Of a stretch of DNA of 51,565 bases, positions 8,373 through 16,827 are shown piece by piece. A model generated the notes under the pieces. It did not search any database. It was not told the DNA's origin and was given only the letters and a program-made list of their open reading frames with translations. The translations under genes were made by a program, and so were the position numbers. Location: contig CAYTTV010000024.1 of the NCBI GenBank assembly GCA_964440915.1, forward strand, positions 1-51,565, given 5' to 3'. This DNA comes from CAMPJM01 sp964440915. Its GTDB lineage: Bacteria; Bacteroidota; Bacteroidia; Cytophagales; Cyclobacteriaceae. Numbering within the stretch: position 1 is the first letter of the stretch; the number at the start of each line of letters is the position of its first letter.

Positions 8373-8948
8373 ATGAGAAAGATCACATTAATTTTTTCAA
8401 TTTTACTAATTTCCGTAAGTGCATTTGCACAAGACAAATGGCATGCGGATCCTTATCACTCAAAGTTAGGTTTTACAGTTACCCACTTGGGTATAGCTGA
8501 TGTGCCTGGTCATTTTGGCGATTATGATGTTACCATTACTTCTTCAAAAGAAGATTTTAGCGATGCAGTAGTAGAATTGACCGTACAAGTAGCTTCTATC
8601 GACACAAGAGTGGAGCCGAGAGACAACCATTTGAGAAGTCCTGACTTTTTCAATGTGGAGCAATACCCAACGATGACTTTTAAAAGTACAGCAATTAAGA
8701 AAGCAGGTAAGAACAAGTACAAACTTACAGGCGATCTAACGTTGCACGGCGTAACAAAGCCTGTAACAGTTGAAATGGAGTATCGCGGAACTACTGCAAA
8801 CCCTAATGCTGAGGGCGCACCTGTGGCCGGTATCCAGATTACAGGCAATATCAAGCGTTCTGATTTTGGTGTAGGCACTGGTTTCCCGGCACCTATGATC
8901 AGCGATGAAGTAGCAATAAAAGCTGACGGCGAGTTTGGTAAAAAGTAA
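8373..8948 (+). CDS. YceI-family periplasmic lipid-binding protein
   Basis: A 191-residue exported protein. A signal peptide covers residues 1-19 and ends AFAQ before DKWHADPYHSKLGFTV. The rest is the YceI lipocalin-like barrel, which in characterised relatives binds polyisoprenoids or amphiphiles. The motifs DPYHSKLGFTVTHLGI, DTRVEPRDNHLRSPDFF and LTGDLTLHGVTKPVTV are characteristic of the family. A DoxX gene follows 160 bases downstream in the same orientation. Confidence 0.93.
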   Translation: MRKITLIFSILLISVSAFAQDKWHADPYHSKLGFTVTHLGIADVPGHFGDYDVTITSSKEDFSDAVVELTVQVASIDTRVEPRDNHLRSPDFFNVEQYPTMTFKSTAIKKAGKNKYKLTGDLTLHGVTKPVTVEMEYRGTTANPNAEGAPVAGIQITGNIKRSDFGVGTGFPAPMISDEVAIKADGEFGKK

Positions 8949-9109
8949 TTTTGATCGACGTATATAATACCATGTAGTTTAGCTAGGGCCACATGCCTTC
9001 TTTAATGAGGAGGCTGTGCACTTCAAAAGCCCTGACTAACATTTATTTTAAAATCTTAAAGAAAGGGGAAAATTCAACTTCTCCTTTTTTTTATAAAGCT
9101 CAAATCGTA

Positions 9110-9526
9110 ATGAAAAAAATTGTTGATATTAACCCTTATTTTACTCATACAGTATTATTAGTTCTCAGAATAGCGATTGCCACTCTAATGTTGGTACATG
9201 GAATCCCTAAGCTCAACATGCTGCTTTCAGGAGAGGGTCACCTTTTCCCAGCAGTAATGGGCATGAGTCCAACGCTTTCTTTGCTATTGGCTGTACTGGC
9301 CGAGGTGGGGTGTTCAGTATTAGTATTGGTTGGATTAGGTACGAGGGTGGCAGTTATTCCTTTGATGATCACCATGCTAGTGGCAGTTTTGTATGTGCAT
9401 GGTACAGATCCATTTTCAGCTAAAGAGCTTGGATTACACTACGTATTGGTATATGCGGCACTGTTGGTAATGGGTAGTGGTCGCTTTTCAGTAGACCATA
9501 TCTTAGCAACGAAACTGGACAAATAA
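9110..9526 (+). CDS. DoxX-family inner-membrane protein
   Basis: A 138-residue protein with four predicted helices. The signature region is RIAIATLMLVHGIPKL, followed by AVLAEVGCSVLVLVGLGTRVAVIP. The frame is open back to 8993, but the preceding 39 codons look like leader sequence. The ATG at 9110 (MKKIVDINPYF) gives the normal DoxX N-terminus and size. DoxX proteins are usually linked to redox or oxidative-stress functions; no partner can be named here. Confidence 0.88.
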   Translation: MKKIVDINPYFTHTVLLVLRIAIATLMLVHGIPKLNMLLSGEGHLFPAVMGMSPTLSLLLAVLAEVGCSVLVLVGLGTRVAVIPLMITMLVAVLYVHGTDPFSAKELGLHYVLVYAALLVMGSGRFSVDHILATKLDK

Positions 9527-9557
9527 AAATAAATTAGGGAACCAAACCCTTAGTATT

Positions 9558-9588
9558 AGGACTTAATATCCATAAAGACGGCTGTCCT
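9558..9588 (+). other. Hairpin A in structured DoxX-LLM gap
   Basis: AGGAC (9558-9562) pairs with GTCCT (9584-9588). It is weak alone, but it is the first of three structures in a 345-bp stretch that carries no credible gene. Confidence 0.3.
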
Positions 9589-9603
9589 GCTTGCCTTTAA
9601 GCC

Positions 9604-9640
9604 TCAATATCTAAGACCACGGCTGGTGCTTAGATATTGA
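9604..9640 (+). other. Long perfect hairpin B in structured DoxX-LLM gap
   Basis: TCAATATCTAAG (9604-9615) is the exact reverse complement of CTTAGATATTGA (9629-9640). Inside, ACCA pairs with TGGT around CGGC with one bulged G, giving a stem of about 16 bp. No T tract follows, so it is not a standard terminator. Confidence 0.7.
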
Positions 9641-9684
9641 CATTTGAATAGTTGTAAAACAAATGCATCCTGAAGGCGATATCC

Positions 9685-9740
9685 CCGTACTGAGTATTGG
9701 CTATACTATCGCTCCGATCAGGCGTTATGTTTGAGTACGG
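9685..9740 (+). other. Predicted three-way-junction RNA structure C
   Basis: CCGTACT (9685-9691) pairs perfectly with AGTACGG (9734-9740). The enclosed bases hold two adjacent perfect hairpins: AGTAT/ATACT (9693-9707, loop TGGCT) and ATCG/CGAT (9708-9718, loop CTC). The nesting and head-to-tail packing of three perfect stems is unlikely to be accidental in ordinary spacer. This could be a small RNA, a cis-acting leader of the LLM gene, or a remnant of a repeat. Confidence 0.45.
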
Positions 9741-9871
9741 TGCAATTTATCCTTGCTTTATGCTTTGGTACAAAAGGCGAGGAAGAAAGTCGCTTATTTT
9801 AAGATGGCGTTTTAGCTGGATACTTTGGGCTATTATCTCCGTCAGAATTGGATAAACTTGTAAAAGAAGAG

Positions 9872-10867
9872 ATGAAAGAGAATAGATTAGCGATTCCATT
9901 ATCAGTGCTGGACCTAGCACCAGTGGTAGAAGGAGGGTCTGTAGGAGAGACCTTAAAAAACAGTCTTGATCTGGCCAAAAAAGTTGAAGCGATAGGCTAC
10001 GAAAGATTTTGGCTTGCTGAACATCATAATATGCCTAGCGTTGCGAGCTCGGCTACCGCTGTTCTCATAGGCTATATTGCTGGAGGCACCTCCACCATAA
10101 GGGTAGGCTCTGGGGGTATTATGTTGCCTAACCATGCACCATTGATGGTTGCAGAACAATTCGGGACCTTGGCCACGCTATACCCTGAAAGAATAGATCT
10201 AGGTTTAGGCCGCGCTCCAGGTACTGACCAAGTGACTGCGAGAGCACTTAACCGAGATCCAAGAGCAGCTTTAGAATTCCCTCAAAATGTGCAGGAGCTT
10301 ATGCTCTATTTCTCAGAAGAGAATAGCACTGGGGCAGTTAGGGCTATACCGGGTGAAGGACTGGATATTCCTATCTGGATACTAGGATCAAGTACCGACA
10401 GCGCTTATCTGGCAGCTGCCATGGGACTGCCATATGCCTTTGCCAGCCATTTTGCACCAGCCCAATTGCATGCCGCCCTGCAGATATACCGACAGAACTT
10501 CCGACCTTCTCCATACTTGGACGCTCCCTACACGCTTGCTTGTGTAAATGTGGTGGCAGCAGATACGGACGAAGAAGCAGACTTCTTGTCCATTTCTTTT
10601 AAGCGACTTTTTTTAGGTATCATAACCGGGAAAAGAGGCCTACTGCAAGCACCAGATGAAAGCATGAGACTGCACGAAATGGAAGAGGCTGCCCTGTCTC
10701 AAATGACGGCTTATTCATTTATTGGAGGCCCTCAGAAGATAAGCGATGACATAGCAGCGTTCCTTGATGAAACACGTGTAGATGAATTGATGGCAGTGAC
10801 TTATGTATATGAGCACGAAGCAAGGCTAAAGTCTTATGAAATCTTATGGGATCAGTTGAAAAGCTGA
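9872..10867 (+). CDS. LLM-class flavin-dependent oxidoreductase (luciferase-like)
   Basis: A 331-residue FMN-dependent monooxygenase-like enzyme with the bacterial-luciferase TIM barrel. Features include GYERFWLAEHHNMPSVASSATAV near residues 42-64, the phosphate-binding IRVGSGGIMLPNHAPL region and RIDLGLGRAPGTD. This is the single-chain LLM group that often carries the PTZ00042/MsnO8 label. The frame extends to a TTG at 9848, but the ATG at 9872 fits the family start (MKENRLAIPLSVLDLAPV). It is alone in its transcription unit unless read from doxX through the structured gap. The substrate is unknown. Confidence 0.88.
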   Translation: MKENRLAIPLSVLDLAPVVEGGSVGETLKNSLDLAKKVEAIGYERFWLAEHHNMPSVASSATAVLIGYIAGGTSTIRVGSGGIMLPNHAPLMVAEQFGTLATLYPERIDLGLGRAPGTDQVTARALNRDPRAALEFPQNVQELMLYFSEENSTGAVRAIPGEGLDIPIWILGSSTDSAYLAAAMGLPYAFASHFAPAQLHAALQIYRQNFRPSPYLDAPYTLACVNVVAADTDEEADFLSISFKRLFLGIITGKRGLLQAPDESMRLHEMEEAALSQMTAYSFIGGPQKISDDIAAFLDETRVDELMAVTYVYEHEARLKSYEILWDQLKS

Positions 10868-11019
10868 TGGAAGATAACCGAGAAGAAGCAAACGAGACTT
10901 CTTATAATATTCATACATCAAAAAAAATAGCGCCCTTTTATTATTCCAAGATGTGCTTTTTTCCAAACATCTGTTCTCGCATTTGTCCGGTAATGCCTAG
11001 ATATTTGCAGTTTTAGCCG

Positions 11020-11027
11020 TACCTTTG
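11020..11027 (+). promoter_or_regulatory. -7 promoter box of the ccm operon
   Basis: TACCTTTG matches TAnnTTTG and ends 18 bases before the ccmB ATG at 11046. No convincing -33 box at the expected distance. Confidence 0.55.
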
Positions 11028-11045
11028 GCCTGATTTTGCAACAGA

Positions 11046-11714
11046 ATGGTACTCTCAGAAATTCGGACACTTTTATGGAAGGAGTTTCTTCTGGAATGGA
11101 GACAGAAGTATGCTATAAACGGCATGCTGCTTTATCTGGCCAGTACTATTTTGGTATGCTACATGAGCTTTAACTTGAAGCCTAACCAACTGAATGCCCT
11201 CACCTGGAATGCCCTATTCTGGATAATTTTGCTGTTTACCGCTGTTAACGCTGTGGCCAAAAGCTTTCTACAGGAAAGATATGGCAGGATGTTTTACTTT
11301 TATTCCCTCGTAAGTCCTCAAGCAGTTATTCTTTCGAAAATGATCTACAACTTGGTGTTGATGCTGATATTAGCACTGTTGGGGTATGTTGTATACGCTA
11401 CCGTTCTCGGCAATCCGGTGCAGGATAAGCTTTACTTCCTAATAAGTATTGTGCTGGGCGCTGTAGGTTTTTCGGTTATATTTACCATGATCTCTGCCAT
11501 AGCATCCAAGGCGCACAACAGCAATATGCTCATGGCGGTATTAGGCTTTCCCATCATCATTCCGGTAATGGTGATGGTATTAAAGATTTCTAAAAGTGCG
11601 ATAGATGGCTTAGACAGGACTCTGAGTTCAGATGAAATACTCGTCTTGTTGGCAATAAATATAATGATTGCTACGGTAGCTTATATACTATTCCCTTACT
11701 TATGGCGTAGTTAG
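11046..11714 (+). CDS. ccmB: Heme exporter subunit CcmB
   Basis: Six-helix membrane subunit (222 residues) of the CcmABCD system that releases heme-loaded CcmE during cytochrome c maturation. The N-terminal cytosolic segment IRTLLWKEFLLEWRQKYAINGMLLY and the loop KSFLQERYGRMFYFYSLVSPQAVILSKMIYN are diagnostic of CcmB. It is followed at once by ccmC (1-base gap). The ATPase ccmA, usually beside ccmB, is not in this window; the 178 bases upstream hold no gene. Confidence 0.93.
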   Translation: MVLSEIRTLLWKEFLLEWRQKYAINGMLLYLASTILVCYMSFNLKPNQLNALTWNALFWIILLFTAVNAVAKSFLQERYGRMFYFYSLVSPQAVILSKMIYNLVLMLILALLGYVVYATVLGNPVQDKLYFLISIVLGAVGFSVIFTMISAIASKAHNSNMLMAVLGFPIIIPVMVMVLKISKSAIDGLDRTLSSDEILVLLAINIMIATVAYILFPYLWRS

Positions 11715-11715
11715 T

Positions 11716-12393
11716 ATGATGAAAATGATCAAAAAAAATTGGTGGAAAATATTGACAGTTGCACTCCTGATTTATACTGTAGCGGGCGGTTTGGTGCTGG
11801 AAGTGCCCCGTTTGGCCATCCTTAACGAAACAATCAGGGCTTTGTTTTTTCATGTGCCCATGTGGTTTGGCATGATGATCTTGTTGGTAGTTTCGGTAGT
11901 ATATGCAATTAAATACCTGGCAAACCCTACTGAGCGCAACGATGCCATTGCAGCAGAATACGCCTCAATAGGAGTGCTGTTTGGAGTGCTGGGTATCCTT
12001 ACAGGCATGATATGGGCCAACTATACATGGGGATCTCCCTGGAGTGGAGACCCGAAGCAGAATGGTTCAGCCATAGCCTTGCTGATATATTTTGCCTATT
12101 TTGTGCTGCGTAATTCGTTGGAAGACAAGCAGCAACGCGGACGAATTAGTGCAGTATATAATATATTTGCCTTTGCTACTCTTATCCCCTTGTTGTTTAT
12201 CCTGCCCAGGCTTACCGATTCGCTCCATCCTGGAAGCGGTGGAAATCCAGCATTTGATGCCTATGAATATGACAATCAGTTAAGGTTGGTGTTTTATCCT
12301 TCCATCATCGCTTGGACGTTGATGGGAATCTGGATGGCATCGTTAAGGATAAGACTGCGCACAATTCAACAGAAAGTAAATTCAAAGTTTTGA
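11716..12393 (+). CDS. ccmC: Heme handling protein CcmC (altered WWD motif)
   Basis: A 225-residue protein with six membrane helices that loads heme onto CcmE. The candidate external heme ligands His46 (FFHVPMW) and His171 (SLHPGSGG) are present. The tryptophan-rich WWD segment reads WGSPWSGDPKQN (105-116): the first two Trp are kept, but the third Trp of the usual WGxxWxWD is Gly111. I read the codons as agt-gga-gac, so this is not a frame error. It lies between ccmB and ccmD. Confidence 0.93.
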   Translation: MMKMIKKNWWKILTVALLIYTVAGGLVLEVPRLAILNETIRALFFHVPMWFGMMILLVVSVVYAIKYLANPTERNDAIAAEYASIGVLFGVLGILTGMIWANYTWGSPWSGDPKQNGSAIALLIYFAYFVLRNSLEDKQQRGRISAVYNIFAFATLIPLLFILPRLTDSLHPGSGGNPAFDAYEYDNQLRLVFYPSIIAWTLMGIWMASLRIRLRTIQQKVNSKF

Positions 12394-12415
12394 TCAAAAG
12401 CATAAGTTATATAAA

Positions 12416-12679
12416 ATGAAAAAATACCTTCTTATTCTTTTACTATTATTATCACTTTCATACGCCTCACAGGCCCAACCGAAGCAGCCCGTAACGGAAG
12501 CTGATTATAATAATATGCATATTGAAATGGCAGATAAGATGCGGGCTGAAGGGAAGATTTACGTTGTGGTGGCCATTTTAGTCACCATCTTAGCGGGCTT
12601 TGTGGTGTATACCATCAGGATAGATAGTAAAGTGAGCAAGATTGAAAAAGCATTGAACCAGAAAAAAGAAGGTTTATAG
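12416..12679 (+). CDS. ccmD: CcmD-like small membrane protein with signal peptide
   Basis: An 87-residue protein. Residues 1-20 are a cleavable-looking signal (LLLLLSLSYASQAQ), and a second hydrophobic helix spans about residues 48-68 (IYVVVAILVTILAGFVVYTI), followed by a charged tail (DSKVSKIEKALNQKKEGL). CcmD proteins are short single-helix adaptors that hold CcmC and CcmE in the ABC complex. Position between ccmC and ccmE is the main evidence. The signal peptide is unlike proteobacterial CcmD. Confidence 0.75.
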   Translation: MKKYLLILLLLLSLSYASQAQPKQPVTEADYNNMHIEMADKMRAEGKIYVVVAILVTILAGFVVYTIRIDSKVSKIEKALNQKKEGL

Positions 12680-12860
12680 AATTATAAAAGCACTTTTGGT
12701 GTTAGGCTCTTAGCAACTTTAAGCATAGGCTTTCACCACAATGCATGAACATCTATTATATTATACCTGACGTTAATTTGCGTCAAAGGTGTTTAAGAAT
12801 CTTAGCGCAGGAGTAAACAAAGTAAACGATTTTAAACAAGCATAAAGTAGCCCTTTGAAC

Positions 12861-13283
12861 ATGAAAAAGTCCCATATTTTCGGTATCGTTATTATAGCTG
12901 TTGCTATCATAGTGATTATTTCTACCGCTGGTGATGCCAGCTCTTATGTAACCTTTAAAGAAGCGAAGGAGATGGCCTCATCTGGAAACGCTTCCAAAAT
13001 CCATGTAGTAGGACAGCTTAATAAAGATGAGCTAGGGGAAGTGGTGGGCATAGAAACCAGCGAAGACAAACTTTCCTTTGCCTTTATGATGGTGGATGAG
13101 AACAACGAAGTGCAGAAAGTATATTACAACGAACCCATGCCTACCGATTTTCTTAAATCAGAGCAGGTAGTTGTGGTAGGAGGTTATCACAATGAGTATT
13201 TCGTTGCGGACAAAATACTCATGAAGTGTCCATCCAAATATGAAGAAACGACTGTTCAAGCGGGAACAGCCAGTAATTTATAA
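12861..13283 (+). CDS. ccmE: Heme chaperone CcmE of the Cys-x-x-x-Tyr type
   Basis: Membrane-anchored periplasmic heme chaperone, 140 residues: a helix at about residues 5-24, then an OB-fold domain. The C-terminal heme-binding site reads LMKCPSKYEE, so Cys123 and Tyr127 form a CxxxY motif where E. coli CcmE has HxxxY (His130). CxxxY CcmE is known from archaea and some deltaproteobacteria (the system I* variant). The frame opens at a TTG at 12855, but the ATG at 12861 (MKKSHIFGIVIIA) is the sensible start. An inverted repeat TGACG/CGTCA lies at 12768-12785 upstream. Confidence 0.9.
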   Translation: MKKSHIFGIVIIAVAIIVIISTAGDASSYVTFKEAKEMASSGNASKIHVVGQLNKDELGEVVGIETSEDKLSFAFMMVDENNEVQKVYYNEPMPTDFLKSEQVVVVGGYHNEYFVADKILMKCPSKYEETTVQAGTASNL

Positions 13284-13344
13284 TTCAGTTTATCACATCA
13301 GGCTGGCAAAAGGTCCTTATAGTGCTGGCCTAACTTATTAAAAA

Positions 13345-15879
13345 ATGGTACATACCTTTATCGGTGACTTAGGCCACCTTTTCGTTATTATTGCCTTTGT
13401 TAGTGCACTTGTAGCTACTTATGCCTATTTCAAAGCTTCCAACACGACAGATCTCACCAAAGAAGGTTGGATCAAATATGCCCGGACGCTTTTCTACATT
13501 CATGGTATTGCTGTTTTAGGGATTATTTTCAGCCTCTTTTATATTATTTACAACCATTATTTTGAATATCACTATGCGTGGAGTCACTCATCGCGTGACC
13601 TTCCCGTATATTATATGATTTCTTGCTTTTGGGAGGGCCAAGAAGGGAGTTTTCTGCTTTGGATATTTTGGCACGTAGTGCTAGGCGCTGTGTTGATAAG
13701 AACCAACAAGTTCTGGGAGGCACCTATTATGACGGTCTTTGCACTGGTCCAAACCTTTCTGGTATCTATGATATTGGGAGTGGTGATCTTTAACTTGAAA
13801 ATTGGCAGTTCGCCCTTCATCCTATTGCGTGATGCCATGGATGCTCCCATATTTAATATTAACCCCAACTTTATACCTGAGGATGGCACTGGATTGAATC
13901 CGCTATTGCAGAACTATTGGATGGTGGTGCACCCACCCACCTTGTTCTTAGGGTTTGCTGCCAGCCTAGTGCCCTTTGCGTTTTGTATTGCGGGCTTATG
14001 GAAGAAAAAATATAAAGAGTGGGTTAGGCCTGCTTTGCCTTGGACGCTTTTTGCCACCCTTACGCTGGGAGTAGGGATTTTGATGGGAGCATATTGGGCT
14101 TATGAAACCCTCAATTTTGGAGGCTATTGGAGCTGGGATCCGGTTGAAAATGCCGTGTATGTACCGTGGGTGTTCATGGTGGCCGCAATGCATACAATGA
14201 TCGCCTATAAGAAAAGTGAAACTGCGCTGAAGACAAGTATTATTTTAGTTATATGCATGTTTGCCCTTATCTTGTATTCTACCTTCCTCACCAGAAGTGG
14301 CATATTGGGCAATGCCTCAGTGCACTCCTTTACCGACTTAGGACTTTCGGGTCAGCTGTTATTATACATGCTGTTCTTTACAGTGGGGGCAGTCGTGCTG
14401 GCTATTGTCCGCTGGAAAGATATTCCCAGTTCTGAAAAGGAAGCCTCTACATACTCCCGTGAATTTTGGATATTTATCGGGGCAACTACCCTTTGCTTGA
14501 TGGGCTTTCAGGTTTTGGTACCTACCTCTATTCCTGTATACAATGCCATTATCGAATACTTTGGCGGCATCTCCAATGTGGCACCACCAGCAGATCCTAT
14601 GATCTTTTATAGCAAGTTTCAGTTGTGGTTTGCTGTTTTGATTGCGTTGCTTTCGGGAACAGGCCAGTTTTTCTGGTGGGGCAAGATGGACCGAAACAAG
14701 CTCTTGAGTGCCTTGACCTATCCAATAGTCATCACCTTGGCCATTGCCACCGTAATATTGACCGTTGGGGGAATCAAAGAAATCTCTTATATCATCTTGA
14801 TTACAGCGGCTGTTTATTCTATAGTGGCCAATAGCAAGATTTTGTTCAGCCTGCTGGGGAGCAACTATAAGTTATCTGGAGGTTCTATTGCACATATCGG
14901 AGTAGCCATGATGTTGATTGGAATGCTGTTTTCATCGGGTTATTCAAATATCATTTCTTTGAACAACTCAGGATTATTGTTGATCAAGGAGGCCTCTGAT
15001 GAATTTAATCAAGAGAATGTGCTGCTTTGGCTCAACGAGCCACGACAAATGCAGGAGTACGAACTTGTGTATAAAGGGCAGTATATAGAATCTTCTGATT
15101 TTCCTGACTATATCGATAGGACCTGGATCAGGCCTACTCCAGACCCTGCTGTGGTTGTTGCACGTCAGCCGGTGCAAGCCAAGAATAGAACATACTTTGA
15201 AAAAGGCGATTCCATTAGGATACATCCTGAAAACACTTATTTTAGAGTGGATTATTATAAAGGTGATGCATTCCAGTTTTCACTCTTCCCAAGAGGGCAG
15301 GTAAACCCTAGCATGGGCCTGATTGCCTCTCCAGACATCAAAAGGTTTGCACTGCGAGACTTGTATACTCATATAAGTTCTATGCCCGATCCCAAGGAAG
15401 AAATAGAGTGGAGTGAGCCAGAAACGCAGACTGTAAGGGTAGGTGAAAGATTCTTTATGAATGATTACGTGGCCGTACTAGAAGGGATAGAAAGAATAAA
15501 TCAAGTAGAAGATGTGCCGCTCTTAGGCAATGACATTGCGGTGAAAGCCAAGGTGAGGGTGTATGGGAAGGCAGATGACTACTTGGTAGAGCCGATTTAT
15601 GTAATTCGGATGGAAGATAAAGCGGTAGGGATTGTTCCGGCTGACTTATATGAACTTGGGCTAAGACTTACCTTAGAAAAGATAAATCCTGAAGACGAAA
15701 CCTTCGAACTGGCCTCTAGCTTTACCCAAAAAGATTATGTGATACTCAAGGCAATGGAAAAACCATTGATCAATATCCTATGGATCGGTACTATATTGCT
15801 GGTTGTCGGCTTTACGATGGCTATGGTAAGAAGATATACCGAATTTAGGAAAATGCGCGACAAGGGGTTGGAAGAGTAG
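13345..15879 (+). CDS. ccmF: Heme lyase CcmF
   Basis: A large polytopic protein (844 residues) that transfers heme from CcmE to apocytochrome c in the periplasm. The WWD motif is canonical (GGYWSWDPVENAVYVPW near residues 257-273), with conserved histidines such as HPPTLFLGF near 196 and the downstream TRSGILGNASVHSF segment. A long soluble domain of about 260 residues precedes the final helix. It is at the long end for CcmF. No ccmG or ccmH follows, consistent with a reduced system. Confidence 0.95.
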   Translation: MVHTFIGDLGHLFVIIAFVSALVATYAYFKASNTTDLTKEGWIKYARTLFYIHGIAVLGIIFSLFYIIYNHYFEYHYAWSHSSRDLPVYYMISCFWEGQEGSFLLWIFWHVVLGAVLIRTNKFWEAPIMTVFALVQTFLVSMILGVVIFNLKIGSSPFILLRDAMDAPIFNINPNFIPEDGTGLNPLLQNYWMVVHPPTLFLGFAASLVPFAFCIAGLWKKKYKEWVRPALPWTLFATLTLGVGILMGAYWAYETLNFGGYWSWDPVENAVYVPWVFMVAAMHTMIAYKKSETALKTSIILVICMFALILYSTFLTRSGILGNASVHSFTDLGLSGQLLLYMLFFTVGAVVLAIVRWKDIPSSEKEASTYSREFWIFIGATTLCLMGFQVLVPTSIPVYNAIIEYFGGISNVAPPADPMIFYSKFQLWFAVLIALLSGTGQFFWWGKMDRNKLLSALTYPIVITLAIATVILTVGGIKEISYIILITAAVYSIVANSKILFSLLGSNYKLSGGSIAHIGVAMMLIGMLFSSGYSNIISLNNSGLLLIKEASDEFNQENVLLWLNEPRQMQEYELVYKGQYIESSDFPDYIDRTWIRPTPDPAVVVARQPVQAKNRTYFEKGDSIRIHPENTYFRVDYYKGDAFQFSLFPRGQVNPSMGLIASPDIKRFALRDLYTHISSMPDPKEEIEWSEPETQTVRVGERFFMNDYVAVLEGIERINQVEDVPLLGNDIAVKAKVRVYGKADDYLVEPIYVIRMEDKAVGIVPADLYELGLRLTLEKINPEDETFELASSFTQKDYVILKAMEKPLINILWIGTILLVVGFTMAMVRRYTEFRKMRDKGLEE

Positions 15880-15904
15880 CGCCAGCCCCTATGCTTTATA
15901 CTCT

Positions 15905-16699
15905 ATGGCTCATTTTTGTGATATAGCGATCATTGGGAGCGGCAATGTCGCTTGGCATCTTTCACAGGCCCTTGAAAATGCGGGGCACAATATTCATTCG
16001 GTGTATGACCGGAAGCTAAAGCGTGCGGAGGCACTTGTAGCCAATCTCTACAATGCTGAAGCTACTGACTCTTTAGATTTTTCCAATAGCCGTGCAGCGT
16101 TATTCATTTTAGCGATAAAGGACGATGCTATAGCCACTGTTGTGGAGAAACTTGTGCTGCCAGGTCCTGATGCAATTGTTGTGCATACCTCTGGAAGTGT
16201 TTCGATTGAAGTGCTAGGGGATGCATGGCACCACTATGGGAGCCTTTATCCACTACAGTCCTTCGTAAAATCAAGACAAGTGGACTTTAAGGATATTCCT
16301 ATTTTCATAGAAGCTTCTAATGCTGACACTAAGAATGTCCTCACCCGTTTAGCTCAATCCATCACTAGAAAAGTTGCTTTTCTTGATAGTAAACAAAGGA
16401 AGGCCCTGCATGTAAGTGGGGTTTTTGCTTCAAATTTTGTCAACCATATGCTGGTGGTGGCCAAGCAAATTGCTAAGCAACATAAGATAGACTTTCAATT
16501 GCTGACACCTCTAATCGTTGAGACGGTCAACAAAAGCCTTGAGCTAGGCCCTGAGAATGCACAGACAGGTCCCGCAGCACGTGGCGACTTAGGAGTGCTC
16601 GAAAGTCATTTGGAATTTATGAAAGACGATGAGGCACTCCAAAATATTTACAAGTCGTTGAGCCAGCACATACTCGATCAGGCCTACTATGAACAATAG
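15905..16699 (+). CDS. Rossmann-like and DUF2520 domain protein
   Basis: A 264-residue cytosolic protein. The N-terminal NAD(P)-binding Rossmann domain starts CDIAIIGSGNVAWHLSQALENAG (GxGxxxxxL). The C-terminal DUF2520 helical domain contains RKALHVSGVFASNFVNHML and TGPAARGDLGVLESHLEF. Overall architecture resembles 6-phosphogluconate dehydrogenase-like or F420-reductase-like enzymes. It lies 25 bases after ccmF, in the same direction, but has no known role in cytochrome assembly. Reaction unknown. Confidence 0.88.
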   Translation: MAHFCDIAIIGSGNVAWHLSQALENAGHNIHSVYDRKLKRAEALVANLYNAEATDSLDFSNSRAALFILAIKDDAIATVVEKLVLPGPDAIVVHTSGSVSIEVLGDAWHHYGSLYPLQSFVKSRQVDFKDIPIFIEASNADTKNVLTRLAQSITRKVAFLDSKQRKALHVSGVFASNFVNHMLVVAKQIAKQHKIDFQLLTPLIVETVNKSLELGPENAQTGPAARGDLGVLESHLEFMKDDEALQNIYKSLSQHILDQAYYEQ

Positions 16700-16780
16700 C
16701 CTAAGTAGATTCTTTCTTCTGATGGGCACTATCAAGAATTCTTTTTATTCCATAGCAATAGCACTCCATTTCTTATCTAA

Positions 16781-16811
16781 TTGCAATCCAATGCTATTCA
16801 AGCTAAATTTG
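16781..16811 (+). promoter_or_regulatory. Promoter before second UbiA gene
   Basis: TTG at 16781-16783, 20-base spacer, then TAAATTTG at 16804-16811. This matches the Flavobacterium-type TTG/TAnnTTTG promoter. The ATG at 16828 lies 16 bases after the -7 box. Confidence 0.65.
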
Positions 16812-16827
16812 TGATTAAACCTTTTAT

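Noticed and set aside
9661..9735. Small peptide gene (23 codons, ATG at 9664) in the structured gap
   Set aside because: It coincides with the predicted three-way junction, has no homology I recognise and is too short to support.
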